DNA from: an uncultured Flavobacteriales bacterium
GTDB taxonomy: Bacteria; Bacteroidota; Bacteroidia; Flavobacteriales; Flavobacteriaceae
Length of the DNA stretch: 50,077 nucleotides
Assembly (NCBI GenBank): GCA_913020155.1
Contig: CAJWBA010000013.1
Span: 1-50,077 of the forward strand
Direction of reading: 5' to 3'
This document shows positions 1 to 8,036 of the stretch, in pieces (the first letter of the stretch is position 1; each line of letters starts with the position of its first letter). The notes under the pieces were generated by a model. It ran no database searches and was not told the origin of the DNA. It saw nothing but the letters and a program-made list of their open reading frames with translations. The translations under genes and the position numbers were made by a program.

Positions 1-386
1 AACTTATATCAATTCTAAAGTAGTGTGAGTTATAAGTATGTATATTAGTCTGTGCTGATATGCCCTGAAAGCCCTATTTTTTCCGGGTTTTGTTTTTTTA
101 GTGGGTCGAGGTGTGGGTCGAAACTCTGTTTTTAGCCAAAAAAAAGGGGTTTAAACCCGAGGTAAAACACCACCTTAATATCGAAATCCGCATCCCGATA
201 CTTAAACATAATTAAAAAATGTGGCATATCCTAGCAATTTGACCATGCTCTGGATGAGCTCTGAGAGCTTCAATTTTAACTGTCTTTCTCATCCCCCTCA
301 TTGTTTTCCCAGTCAGGGGATTATATCTATTCTTTTAACATTAAATAAATATTGTGTTTTAGGGTTTATGTTAATTAAAATAAGAT
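1..386. other. Unassigned left-edge region with direct repeat and palindrome
   Basis: No convincing gene is seen here. A 9-bp direct repeat GTGGGTCGA occurs at 101-109 and again at 113-121. A perfect 12-bp palindrome GGGTTTAAACCC lies at 147-158 beside an A run. On the minus strand there is a 29-codon ORF (301 down to 212) that contains ALRAHPEHGQIARI, followed by another short ORF in a different frame running off towards base 1. Neither is long enough to assign. The repeat and palindrome could belong to a mobile-element edge, but no integrase or transposase is visible inside the window. Confidence 0.25.
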
Positions 387-1124
387 CTATTTTGACACAA
401 ATACTTTTTTAAAATCGTCAAAACTCAACAGATTTATATAATATTTCCTGTTTTTTGCAAAAGTGTTGAACTCAAAAAATATATTAGAAACTGGAATTGG
501 ATTACCTAGTTTTAATGTTTTAGACAAAACACCTACACCCCAGTCCGAATCAATGCAGCAGGACTGAATCTCAGGATTTGATCTCCACTTAACAAAGGCC
601 TTCCATGTGGTCCCGTTCCAATATCCTTTTGCTGGAGTCATATTAAAATAATAATCCTCGCGAGCATGCCATTCCGTGGGTGGATTACAATCGTGCATTA
701 GAATGTAACCGTCGGGCTTTAAGAATTTAAATGAATTTAAAATATCACGGTCAACTTGTTCTGCAAGATGTAAACCATCTATAAATATTACGTCAAACAA
801 AGTATCCGAGGAAAGTATCTCATTGGAATTAAGTTGCTCAAAAAAAGCATCACTAGTAAGTTTAAAATCGGCAGGGTTTGATTTAAACTCTACCCCTGGA
901 TCTAGGCTAAACTTTATTTTTGAATTAATCTTATTGAAATTATCATCGGGGTTTCTTACTCCGATCTCAAGGTAGGTTGTCTCTCGATTTAATTGACTTA
1001 AAACAAAGTTGATTATTTCAAAACGTTTTGGTTTTTTTAATATTTCTTGTTTACTCTTTAAAATTCCTTCTTTAGTTTTAGATTGAGTAGCCCAACGGAA
1101 ACCGTATTTTAAATAGTTCAGCAT
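387..1124 (-). CDS. Class I SAM-dependent methyltransferase (Methyltransf_24-like)
   Basis: This 245-residue soluble protein has the Rossmann-type SAM-binding pattern of class I methyltransferases. YLEIGVRNPD at residues 51-60 is motif I, DVIFIDGLHL at 111-120 holds the acidic and His residues typical of the Methyltransf_24 group, and ILMHDCNPPT lies at 141-150. The substrate is unknown; relatives often modify sugars or small secondary metabolites and sit near surface-polysaccharide genes. The gene stands alone between two non-coding regions, with no partner within 800 bases, so its pathway cannot be read from context. The ATG start is followed directly by a plausible N-terminus. The fold assignment is fairly secure, the function is not. 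Confidence 0.75.
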   Translation of the reverse strand: MLNYLKYGFRWATQSKTKEGILKSKQEILKKPKRFEIINFVLSQLNRETTYLEIGVRNPDDNFNKINSKIKFSLDPGVEFKSNPADFKLTSDAFFEQLNSNEILSSDTLFDVIFIDGLHLAEQVDRDILNSFKFLKPDGYILMHDCNPPTEWHAREDYYFNMTPAKGYWNGTTWKAFVKWRSNPEIQSCCIDSDWGVGVLSKTLKLGNPIPVSNIFFEFNTFAKNRKYYINLLSFDDFKKVFVSK

Positions 1125-1359
1125 TATTTATTATGTTTACTTTTTGATATATTAATATAATTAAAATATCTCTTTTCCATGTTTTTTTTAATTAAAAAAT
1201 ATTGAGTTTAAAAGATTATATAAAGTTATCTTTTATTCTTATTGGTATTTTAAGTCCAACATTGTGGATGATGAAATTGTAGACTAAAGATAGATATACT
1301 TACTACTTTATTGCAATTCAGTGTAGATTTATGTGCTAACTTAAATACATATTTTTATC
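1125..1359. other. Gene-free AT-rich spacer
   Basis: This very AT-rich stretch has stops in all frames and no recognisable coding remnant, RNA gene or strong hairpin. It must contain the promoter of the minus-strand methyltransferase gene, but no clear TAnnTTTG box was found at a sensible distance. Confidence 0.4.
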
Positions 1360-1750
1360 ATGAAAAATATGATAAAAAAAATCATATTAGAGGAAGTTTA
1401 AAAAAAATCAATGATAATAAGTGCTATATTTTTAGCTCTCAACGGGGTTAGATTTACTTTTTTTCCTAATGAAATTTCTGTTTTACTAACCAATGATGAT
1501 AATCATTTTTTATTTTAATTCTAAAGATTTTAGGGGCACTATATTTGGGTTTTAGTTATATAAATTGGATGTCAAAAAATAGTTTAATGGGTGGAATTTA
1601 TAACAAACCTCTTCTTATTGTAAACATGCTTTTTTTTTAATGACTTCAATAAAATTAGTTTTCAAATTTGAAAATAATCTTCAGTTAATTTTACATCTTA
1701 CACCAATTTACTATCTTTTCACGTTATTTTTTGGATATGTTTTTTTCTAA
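1360..1750 (+). pseudogene. Decayed small multi-spanning membrane protein gene
   Basis: Three reading frames join into one continuous hydrophobic protein. Frame 1 begins at ATG 1360 (MKNMIKKIILEEV), meets TAA at 1399-1401, then reads MIISAIFLALNGVRFTFF from 1411. The frame shifts by -1 at the T run 1506-1511 into KILGALYLGFSYINWM, and by -1 again at the T run 1630-1638 into MTSIKLVFKFENNLQLILHL, ending in GYVFF at TAA 1748-1750. The rebuilt product is about 130 residues with roughly four membrane segments, a little like DUF4345-type proteins, though that family call is only a guess. One nonsense and two frameshift lesions indicate an inactive gene. Both shifts are in T homopolymers, so sequencing error cannot be excluded for them alone. 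Confidence 0.65.
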
Positions 1751-1946
1751 TCCATTTTCAAATAAACAATAGAGATATTTTCTTTAATTACTGCAGAATG
1801 TACTAATTGGTTTGAAAAGTATTAGACATTATCACATTTTTTCTTTTATTTGTCAACGCACTAAGATGCGTAGAAACAAAAATTAGTTTAAACAGTATTT
1901 TTTTTTATCTTTAAAACTTAAAATAATAAGAACAAAAATTTAATCA
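1751..1946. other. Spacer carrying the exbB promoter region
   Basis: This spacer holds a short inverted repeat (ACGCA 1856-1860 and TGCGT 1867-1871) and a box TATCTTTA at 1906-1913, one base off the Bacteroidota -7 consensus TAnnTTTG. The box lies 33 bases before the exbB start. No -33 TTG is found at the right spacing, so the promoter is tentative. Confidence 0.3.
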
Positions 1947-2720
1947 ATGAGAAAATTATTAGTCGCCTTTGTAGCCAGCATTCTGATGACCGGTTTTTCC
2001 GCGAATGCAAATACAATTACTCTTGCAGCTGGTTATAATACAGCAGCTTTAACAATCGTTCAAGATGAAGACCAAGTTTCTGTAGAATCAGCATCTTTTA
2101 CACAAGAATTAAAAACAAGATTTATTGAAGGTGGCCCAGGATTTATGGGTATTGTTTTAATCTGTTTGATACTTGGTCTTGCAATTGCTATCGAAAGAAT
2201 TATCTTTTTAAACTTAGCAACCACAAACACAAAGAAATTAACTGAAGGTGTTGAAGAAGCACTCGCAAACGGTGGGGTTGATGCTGCTAAAGATCTTTGT
2301 AGAGATACAAAAGGACCCGTTGCTTCAATCTTCTATCAAGGTCTTGACCGTGTTGACGAAGGTGTAGAAAGTGCAGAGAAAGCAGTAGTAGCCTATGGGG
2401 GAGTTCAAATGGGTCAATTAGAGAAAAATGTTTCTTGGATTTCATTATTCATCGCTCTTGCTCCAATGCTTGGGTTCATGGGGACTGTAATCGGAATGAT
2501 TCAAGCTTTTGACAAAATTGAAGCAGCAGGAGACATGCAGCCTTCTCTTGTAGCTGGAGGTATTAAAGTTGCACTTTTGACTACTGTGTTTGGTCTTGTT
2601 GTTGCAATTATCCTTCAGATCTTTTATAACTACATCGTTGCTAAAATTGACAGTATTGTCAATGATATGGAAGATGCATCAATCACATTAGTTGATATTC
2701 TGGTAGCACACAAGAAATAG
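1947..2720 (+). CDS. exbB: MotA/TolQ/ExbB proton channel family protein
   Basis: This is the inner-membrane proton channel subunit of an ExbB-ExbD motor that passes proton-motive force to TonB or a TonB-like partner. The 257-residue protein starts with a cleavable-looking signal (residues 1-21, ending FSANA). Its membrane segments are at about 66-90, 164-188 and 207-231. The last two carry the ExbB/TolQ core, including LAPMLGFMGTVIGM and the small-residue-rich helix VALLTTVFGLVVAI. It leads a four-gene plus-strand set with a small membrane protein and two ExbD proteins. This arrangement, with a signal peptide on ExbB and two ExbDs, is common in Flavobacteriia. TonB itself is not in the window. 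Confidence 0.92.
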   Translation: MRKLLVAFVASILMTGFSANANTITLAAGYNTAALTIVQDEDQVSVESASFTQELKTRFIEGGPGFMGIVLICLILGLAIAIERIIFLNLATTNTKKLTEGVEEALANGGVDAAKDLCRDTKGPVASIFYQGLDRVDEGVESAEKAVVAYGGVQMGQLEKNVSWISLFIALAPMLGFMGTVIGMIQAFDKIEAAGDMQPSLVAGGIKVALLTTVFGLVVAIILQIFYNYIVAKIDSIVNDMEDASITLVDILVAHKK

Positions 2721-2747
2721 TTATTGACCCACATAAATTTGTAAATT

Positions 2748-3194
2748 ATGAATTTTCAAAAAATAGTAAAAATCATCACGGGAATCCTTGGCGTGTTGGG
2801 AATTATATTCCTTTTCAGAGTCATTGGAGCCGGTGATGAAGAAATAAAGGCAGCTGCGGCTGTAGGTGACTACAGTAAAGTGAGTCCTTTAATTAGTATA
2901 TCTCAATTTATTTTGGGGATAGCTGTAATAGCTACTTTGATTTTCTCTCTAATTGGTCTTTTCTCGGATGGAGCTAAATTGAAAAAAGCTCTTATCTCAG
3001 CAGTAGGATTCCTAATCGTTTTATTTATAGCTTACTCAACCTCAGAAGGTGTTGAAACACCTATGAAAGACGGAGAAATATTGTCGGCATCCGGATCTCG
3101 TTGGGTAGGTACAGGAATTAGAATGTTTTATTTCCTTGCAGTAATTGCAATTGGGTCAATGCTATTTTCAGGTGCAAAGAAATTAATTAAATAA
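2748..3194 (+). CDS. Small four-helix membrane protein of the exbBD cluster
   Basis: This 148-residue protein has four predicted membrane segments (about 7-25, 50-70, 80-98 and 122-144) and no motif I can name. It lies 27 bases after exbB and 10 bases before the first exbD, so it is almost certainly co-transcribed. Proteins of this size and position recur in flavobacterial ExbB/ExbD clusters, which suggests an accessory role in the motor, but no biochemical role is known to me. The region between helices 1 and 2 (GAGDEEIKAAAAVGDYSKVS) is polar and probably exposed. The ORF is certain to be real; the function is unassigned. Confidence 0.8.
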   Translation: MNFQKIVKIITGILGVLGIIFLFRVIGAGDEEIKAAAAVGDYSKVSPLISISQFILGIAVIATLIFSLIGLFSDGAKLKKALISAVGFLIVLFIAYSTSEGVETPMKDGEILSASGSRWVGTGIRMFYFLAVIAIGSMLFSGAKKLIK

Positions 3195-3204
3195 GCGGAG
3201 AAAC

Positions 3205-3828
3205 ATGGCAAAAAGAGCAGCACCAGAGGTAAATGCTGGGTCGATGGCAGACATTGCTTTCTTACTTTTGATTTTCTTTCTGGTTACTACAACTATTGAA
3301 ACGGATTCAGGAATCAACAGAAAGCTTCCACCTACAGACGAAGTAGTAGATCCACCCATCATTAAAGAGAGAAATATATTTACGGTAGTTGTAAATAAAA
3401 ACAATCAATTTCTTGTTGAGGAAAAGCCACTAGAGATTTCCAAAATTAGAGAGCAAGCAATCGCTTTCTTGGATAACGGAGGCGGAGTAGGTGAAGAGGC
3501 TTGTGGCTATTGCCAAGGAGCCAAAGATCCAAGTTCTTCAGATAATCCAGAAAAAGCGATTATCTCTTTAAAGAACAACAGGGAGACCTCTTACAAAGTT
3601 TACATAGCAGTTCAAAATGAATTAGTTGCAGCGTACAACGATCTAAGAGATCGTGAATTTGTGAGACTTAATGCACTTTTAGGATTAACTTTCGTAGAAG
3701 CAAATAAGCGCTATTCTGATCCACGAACTACTCCAGAAGAAAAGGAAAGACTAAAGCCGAAATTAGCAGAAGTTAAATTGATGTTTCCTCAGAAATTATC
3801 TGAAGCAGAACCAAGTAAGAACAACTAA
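3205..3828 (+). CDS. exbD: ExbD/TolR family biopolymer transport protein (first copy)
   Basis: This is the ExbD subunit that anchors in the inner membrane and projects into the periplasm, working with ExbB to harness the proton gradient. The 207-residue protein has a short cytoplasmic N-terminus and one helix at about 14-34, beginning MADIAFLLLIFFLV, with the conserved Asp that takes part in proton transfer. The periplasmic part is longer than in E. coli ExbD (141 residues). It includes an insert around residues 95-117 with a CxxC pair (Cys100 and Cys103, EEACGYCQGAKD). It is 10 bases after the small membrane protein and 11 before the second exbD. The start follows GGAGAAAC, a weak ribosome-binding site. 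Confidence 0.9.
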   Translation: MAKRAAPEVNAGSMADIAFLLLIFFLVTTTIETDSGINRKLPPTDEVVDPPIIKERNIFTVVVNKNNQFLVEEKPLEISKIREQAIAFLDNGGGVGEEACGYCQGAKDPSSSDNPEKAIISLKNNRETSYKVYIAVQNELVAAYNDLRDREFVRLNALLGLTFVEANKRYSDPRTTPEEKERLKPKLAEVKLMFPQKLSEAEPSKNN

Positions 3829-3839
3829 AACCCAAAAAC

Positions 3840-4325
3840 ATGGCTAAATTTAAAAAGAAAAAAGGAGGAGAAACTCCTGCTATTTCAACAGCATCTTTAC
3901 CCGATATTGTTTTCATGTTATTGTTCTTCTTTATGGTAGCTACTGTAATGCGAGATAGCACGCTGATGGTTCAAAACACCCTACCAGCAGCTGATCAAAT
4001 CCAAAAACTAGATAAAAAAGATCGTGTAATGTATATTTACGCTGGAAAACCTTCGAGCCGTTATGTTGATAAATATGGAAGTCAGGCACGTATTCAATTG
4101 AATGATAAATTCGCTAGAGTTCAAGACGTAGGAGCTTTTGTACTTGCCGAGCGCGCTTCTAAACGTCAAGAATTGCAGAATGTTTTGACTACTGCTTTGA
4201 AAGTCGACGGAGACACCAATATGGGGTTGATCTCCGATATCAAGCAAGAGTTAAGACAGGTTAATGCTTTGAAAATTAATTATACTACTCGTGTTGGAGA
4301 TTACAGACAAAATATGAAAAACTAA
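3840..4325 (+). CDS. exbD: ExbD/TolR family biopolymer transport protein (second copy)
   Basis: This second ExbD-type subunit is 161 residues long. It has a basic N-terminus (MAKFKKKKGG), one membrane helix at about 20-39 (LPDIVFMLLFFFMVATVM) with the conserved Asp at its start, and a periplasmic domain. It lacks the CxxC insert of the first copy, so the two probably form a heteromeric complex with ExbB and are not redundant. It is the last gene of the cluster and is followed by a strong intrinsic terminator 20 bases after its stop codon. Confidence 0.9.
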   Translation: MAKFKKKKGGETPAISTASLPDIVFMLLFFFMVATVMRDSTLMVQNTLPAADQIQKLDKKDRVMYIYAGKPSSRYVDKYGSQARIQLNDKFARVQDVGAFVLAERASKRQELQNVLTTALKVDGDTNMGLISDIKQELRQVNALKINYTTRVGDYRQNMKN

Positions 4326-4345
4326 TAAAAATTCTATTGTTTTAG

Positions 4346-4377
4346 AAGGGTGTTTCTGTAAAACACCCTTTTTTTTT
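4346..4377 (+). terminator. Intrinsic terminator of the exbB-exbD-exbD cluster
   Basis: A perfect 10-bp stem (AAGGGTGTTT at 4346-4355 and AAACACCCTT at 4361-4370) with a 5-base loop CTGTA is followed by seven more T residues. It is a textbook rho-independent terminator 20 bases after exbD. The beta-barrel gene downstream therefore probably needs its own promoter. Confidence 0.85.
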
Positions 4378-4403
4378 GAAAAAACTTCTTCTACCTTTAT
4401 TCA

Positions 4404-5081
4404 ATGAATTTTTTTTTAAGATTTTTCTTTTTCTTCTTGAGTATTCATTCTGTGGCTCAAGACACTTTGACGGTTACAAAAGATCGTTACAAGGAAGACC
4501 AATGGTACACTAGTATTTCATTTTTACTTGCTGATGAGTCCATCGAAGGTTTTCGATTGAATGGTTTATCACAATCTTTTAGTATTGGTTTTATTAAAGA
4601 TATTTCTTTGAACTATAAATCAAATAGAGCATTGGGTATCGGATTGGGCTATGGAATCAATAATTACGGTTCAAACCTTAATTATTCAAAAGAAAACAGC
4701 GATACTTATGAGTTTAGTTTAATTGAAAGCACTCAGCTGATTTCTAAGAATCGATTGATCACTCATTTCCTCGAAGTTCCGATTGAATTCCGATGGAGGA
4801 CTTCAACTGCTAAAACATTCAAGTTTTGGAGGATTTACATGGGTTATATATTACGCTACAATTTTTTTTCAAGACTCAAACCTTTTTACGACCCTTCAGT
4901 AATTTTAAAAGAGGTAACACCCATAAGTCACGCATTAAAGTTTTCGGCAGGATACAATACCTGGAATATTTTTTTTGAATACAGTTTAACTCCTTTTTTT
5001 AAGAGTGGTACACAAACAAATTTAGGTTCTACATTAGAATTGAATTCCATAAGAGCGGGTCTAGTATTCTATGTTTTATAA
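4404..5081 (+). CDS. Outer-membrane beta-barrel protein (PorT-like)
   Basis: This 225-residue protein has a signal peptide (residues 1-18, ending SVAQ). The rest is rich in alternating aromatic/polar segments ending in a hydrophobic strand (LNSIRAGLVFYVL), as expected for an 8-stranded outer-membrane barrel of the PorT or OMP_b-brl_2 type. PorT/SprT proteins act in the type IX secretion system, but this neighbourhood (after exbD, before rpoN) is not the one I associate with true PorT, so I do not assign that role. A box TACCTTTA, one base off the -7 consensus, lies only a few bases before the ATG. The 3' end overlaps rpoN tail to tail by 6 bases. Confidence 0.7.
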   Translation: MNFFLRFFFFFLSIHSVAQDTLTVTKDRYKEDQWYTSISFLLADESIEGFRLNGLSQSFSIGFIKDISLNYKSNRALGIGLGYGINNYGSNLNYSKENSDTYEFSLIESTQLISKNRLITHFLEVPIEFRWRTSTAKTFKFWRIYMGYILRYNFFSRLKPFYDPSVILKEVTPISHALKFSAGYNTWNIFFEYSLTPFFKSGTQTNLGSTLELNSIRAGLVFYVL

Positions 5082-6521
5082 TTCTTTTCGAAGACGGGCT
5101 ACAGGGAAATCCATTTGTTCTCTGTACTTAGCAACTGTTCTTCGGGCTACTCTGTAACCTCCTTTTAGTAACTCTTCAGATAATGCTAAATCTGCTAAAG
5201 GTTTCTTTTTGTCTTCTTGTTCGATTATTGTACGTAAGTTTTTTTTGATTTCTAAAGTTGAAACTTCTTCACCATCTTCATTGGTAAGAGATTCTGAAAA
5301 GAAGCTTTTGAGGAGTTTTGTTCCATAAGGAGTCTCAATGTACTTACTGTTTGCTACCCTTGAAACGGTTGAAATGTCCATTTTGATTATTTCAGCAATG
5401 TCTTTTAGAATCATCGGTTTTAACTTAAGTTCATCCCCCGACAAAAAATATTCTTCTTGATGCTTTACAATTGCATTGATCGTTTGATATAAAGTTTGAT
5501 GACGTTGAGCTACAGCATCGATAAACCACTGGGCAGCGTCTAGTTTTTGTTTGATGAATTGAATTGCATCTTTTTGAGCTGAATTTTTACCCGGAGCTGC
5601 CTGATAACCTTTCATCATTTCTTTGTAGGATGACGAAATATGAAGTTCAGGTGCATTTCGACGATTCAATGTCACATTGAGTATTCCATTATCAACTGTT
5701 AAAATAAAATCAGGTACGATGTGTGTATTTTGAAAATTTCCAGATAAAGCTCCACCTGGTTTGGGGTTTAATCGTTCTATTTCTTTGAGTCCTTGTTTCA
5801 AAAGCTCCTGGTCAACATCAAATTTTTCTTGGAGTTTTAAAAAGTGTTTTTTACAAAATAATTCAAAGGCTTCATTAATAATTTTAGAAGCCATGATTTG
5901 GTGAACCGAAAGCTGTTTTCTACTCAATTGTAAAGAAAGACACTCTTGTAGTGTTCGTGCTCCAACGCCAGCAGGTTCTATGGATTGTACCTTTTTAAGA
6001 ACTATTTCCAGTTGTTCTTCTTTAACAATAATATTTTGAGTAAAAGCCAAATCATCTAAAACATCTTGTAAAGACCTCCTAAGATATCCGCTGTCATCGA
6101 TACTTCCAATCAAAAACTCAGCAATTTGTTCTTCCTCTGGAGTTAAAATTAAAGAGCCGATTTGACCTTTTAAATATTGATGAAAACCAATTCCACCAGT
6201 TAAAGGAATGGTTTTTTCATCATCATCACTGCTGAAATTATTTGCGGTTAGTTTGTACGATGGTGTTTCATCATCACTCAAATAAGCATCAATATCAATT
6301 TCTTGAGTTTCAATGGTTTCATGGACTTCAAAGTCATCTTGAAAATCATCTAAATGCTCATCTTCCTTTTCCTTTCCAGTTTCAAGAGCTGGATTTTCTT
6401 CAATTTCATTTTGTAGTCGTTGTTCAAAATCTAAAGTTGTCAACTGAATCATCTTCATCAATTGAATCTGCTGAGGAGATAATTTCTGGGAGAGCTTTAA
6501 TTGAAATTGTTGTTTGAGCAT
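5076..6521 (-). CDS. rpoN: RNA polymerase sigma-54 factor
   Basis: This sigma factor directs RNA polymerase to -24/-12 promoters and depends on AAA+ activators. The 481-residue protein has the Gln/Leu-rich activator-interacting region I at residues 1-45 (KLSQKLSPQQIQLMKMIQL) and an acidic linker at about 50-90. The core-binding and helix-turn-helix regions follow. The diagnostic RpoN box ARRTVAKYRE at 459-468 recognises the -24 element. Its length is normal for the family. It is the last gene of the minus-strand run and follows asnS by 46 bases. No sigma-54 activator gene is present in the window. Confidence 0.97.
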   Translation of the reverse strand: MLKQQFQLKLSQKLSPQQIQLMKMIQLTTLDFEQRLQNEIEENPALETGKEKEDEHLDDFQDDFEVHETIETQEIDIDAYLSDDETPSYKLTANNFSSDDDEKTIPLTGGIGFHQYLKGQIGSLILTPEEEQIAEFLIGSIDDSGYLRRSLQDVLDDLAFTQNIIVKEEQLEIVLKKVQSIEPAGVGARTLQECLSLQLSRKQLSVHQIMASKIINEAFELFCKKHFLKLQEKFDVDQELLKQGLKEIERLNPKPGGALSGNFQNTHIVPDFILTVDNGILNVTLNRRNAPELHISSSYKEMMKGYQAAPGKNSAQKDAIQFIKQKLDAAQWFIDAVAQRHQTLYQTINAIVKHQEEYFLSGDELKLKPMILKDIAEIIKMDISTVSRVANSKYIETPYGTKLLKSFFSESLTNEDGEEVSTLEIKKNLRTIIEQEDKKKPLADLALSEELLKGGYRVARRTVAKYREQMDFPVARLRKEL

Positions 6522-6567
6522 AAATAAGTTTGAGACTTTTTCTTAAATATAAAAAAAAACGTAGACT

Positions 6568-7992
6568 TTAGAAAGTAGCATTCTGAGGGGTTCTAGGAAA
6601 TGGAATTACATCACGTATGTTACTAATACCAGTTGCAAATAAAACTAGTCGTTCAAAACCAAGCCCGAATCCACTGTGCGGAGCACTTCCAAAACGTCTA
6701 AGATCAAGATACCACCACAATTCTTCTTCATCAATTCCCATAGCTTTTATTCGTTCTTGAAGAACTTCCAAACGCTCTTCCCGTTGAGATCCACCTACAA
6801 TTTCTCCAATTCCAGGTAATAAAATATCCATTGCCCTAACGGTCTTTTGATCCTCGTTCATACGCATATAAAATGCTTTGATGGTTGCCGGGAAGTCATA
6901 GATAATAACGGGACAGTTAAAGTGTTTCTCAACTAAAAATCGCTCATGCTCACTTTGTAAATCTGTACCCCATTGGTCAATATTAAATTTGAATTTCTTA
7001 TTATTATTTTGCTTGCTGTTCCGTAATATGTCAATAGCTTCAGTGTAGCTTATCCGTTTAAATTCATTTTCTGCAACAAATTTGATTTTTTCTAATAACC
7101 CCACAGGTGATCTTTCCGCTTGAGGTTTGGATTTATCCTCTTGTTTTAGTCTATTATCTAAAAAAATCAAATCTTCCTCACATTCTTTTAGAATGTAAGC
7201 CAAAATATTTTTTATGAATTTTTCCGCCAAATCCATGTTGTCGTTTAAATCAAAAAAAGCCATTTCGGGTTCAATCATCCAAAATTCAGCAAGATGTCGA
7301 GTAGTATTGGAATTCTCTGCTCTGAAAGTAGGGCCAAAGGTGTAAACTTCGCCTAATCCCATTGCATAGGTTTCGGCTTCAAGTTGTCCAGAAACGGTAA
7401 GATGTGTTTCTTTTCCAAAAAAGTCTTTACTAAAATCTACACCTCCTTCTTCTGTGAGAGGTGTGTTTTTAAAATCCAAAGCACTAACACGAAACATTTC
7501 ACCTGCACCCTCAGCGTCACTTCCAGTAACAATGGGAGTGTTTACGTATTGAAAACCTTCATTTCTAAAAAATTGATGTACTCCAAATGCAAGAGCCGAA
7601 CGTACTCGCATTATGGCACTAAAAGTTGCTGTTCTAATTCGTAAATGAGCCTTTTCTCTTAAAAACTCTAGACTGTGTTTCTTTGGTTGAATCGGATAGC
7701 TCTCTGGGTCAGCCTCTCCATAAACGTGTAGATCGGTTACTTGAATTTCATGTGATTGACCTTTCCCTTGACTTTCGATGAACTTTCCAGTGATTCTCAA
7801 AGCAGCCCCCGTATTAATACTTTTGAGTAATGCGTCATCCATCGACTCAAAATCCACAACACATTGTAAATTCCCTAAAGTAGAACCGTCATTTAAAGCA
7901 ATAAACCGATTGGCTCTAAAGGTTCTAACCCAACCTTTAACAGTAACTTGTTGGCCTGTAGCGGATGTTTTTAATAAGGACTTGATCTTCAT
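6568..7992 (-). CDS. asnS: Asparaginyl-tRNA synthetase
   Basis: This enzyme charges tRNA-Asn with asparagine in the cytoplasm. The 474-residue class IIb synthetase has an N-terminal OB-fold anticodon-binding domain (about 1-110, with VKGWVRTFRANRFIALNDGS). Motif 2 lies in FRAENSNTTRHLAEFWMIEP, and motif 3 GFGLGFERLV is near residue 443. The combination of FRAENSNT and the short length separates it from aspartyl-tRNA synthetase. A consensus -7 box TATCTTTG lies 21 bases upstream, between this gene and the RND exporter, so asnS and rpoN can be transcribed independently of the upstream genes. Confidence 0.96.
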   Translation of the reverse strand: MKIKSLLKTSATGQQVTVKGWVRTFRANRFIALNDGSTLGNLQCVVDFESMDDALLKSINTGAALRITGKFIESQGKGQSHEIQVTDLHVYGEADPESYPIQPKKHSLEFLREKAHLRIRTATFSAIMRVRSALAFGVHQFFRNEGFQYVNTPIVTGSDAEGAGEMFRVSALDFKNTPLTEEGGVDFSKDFFGKETHLTVSGQLEAETYAMGLGEVYTFGPTFRAENSNTTRHLAEFWMIEPEMAFFDLNDNMDLAEKFIKNILAYILKECEEDLIFLDNRLKQEDKSKPQAERSPVGLLEKIKFVAENEFKRISYTEAIDILRNSKQNNNKKFKFNIDQWGTDLQSEHERFLVEKHFNCPVIIYDFPATIKAFYMRMNEDQKTVRAMDILLPGIGEIVGGSQREERLEVLQERIKAMGIDEEELWWYLDLRRFGSAPHSGFGLGFERLVLFATGISNIRDVIPFPRTPQNATF

Positions 7993-8012
7993 AATATTTA
8001 TACTTTTCGATG

Positions 8013-8020
8013 CAAAGATA
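8013..8020 (-). promoter_or_regulatory. -7 box of the asnS promoter
   Basis: TATCTTTG on the minus strand matches the Bacteroidota -7 consensus TAnnTTTG exactly. The start codon is 20 bases downstream, giving a leader of about 14 bases. No TTG is seen at the -33 position, so the call rests on the -7 box and its placement between two genes. Confidence 0.5.
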
Positions 8021-8036
8021 GCAGTTTATCTAAAAT

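Noticed and set aside
221-412. 63-codon plus-strand ORF in the left-edge region
   Set aside because: No motif, composition follows the local AT-rich spacer, and it overlaps the 3' end of the methyltransferase gene on the other strand.
1856-1871. ACGCA-CTAAGA-TGCGT hairpin upstream of exbB
   Set aside because: A 5-bp stem is expected by chance in a spacer of this size, and it has no relation to a promoter or start codon.
4404-5081. Naming the beta-barrel gene porT/sprT of the type IX secretion system
   Set aside because: The fold fits, but the neighbourhood is not the usual one and no other T9SS gene is in the window, so a symbol would be a guess.
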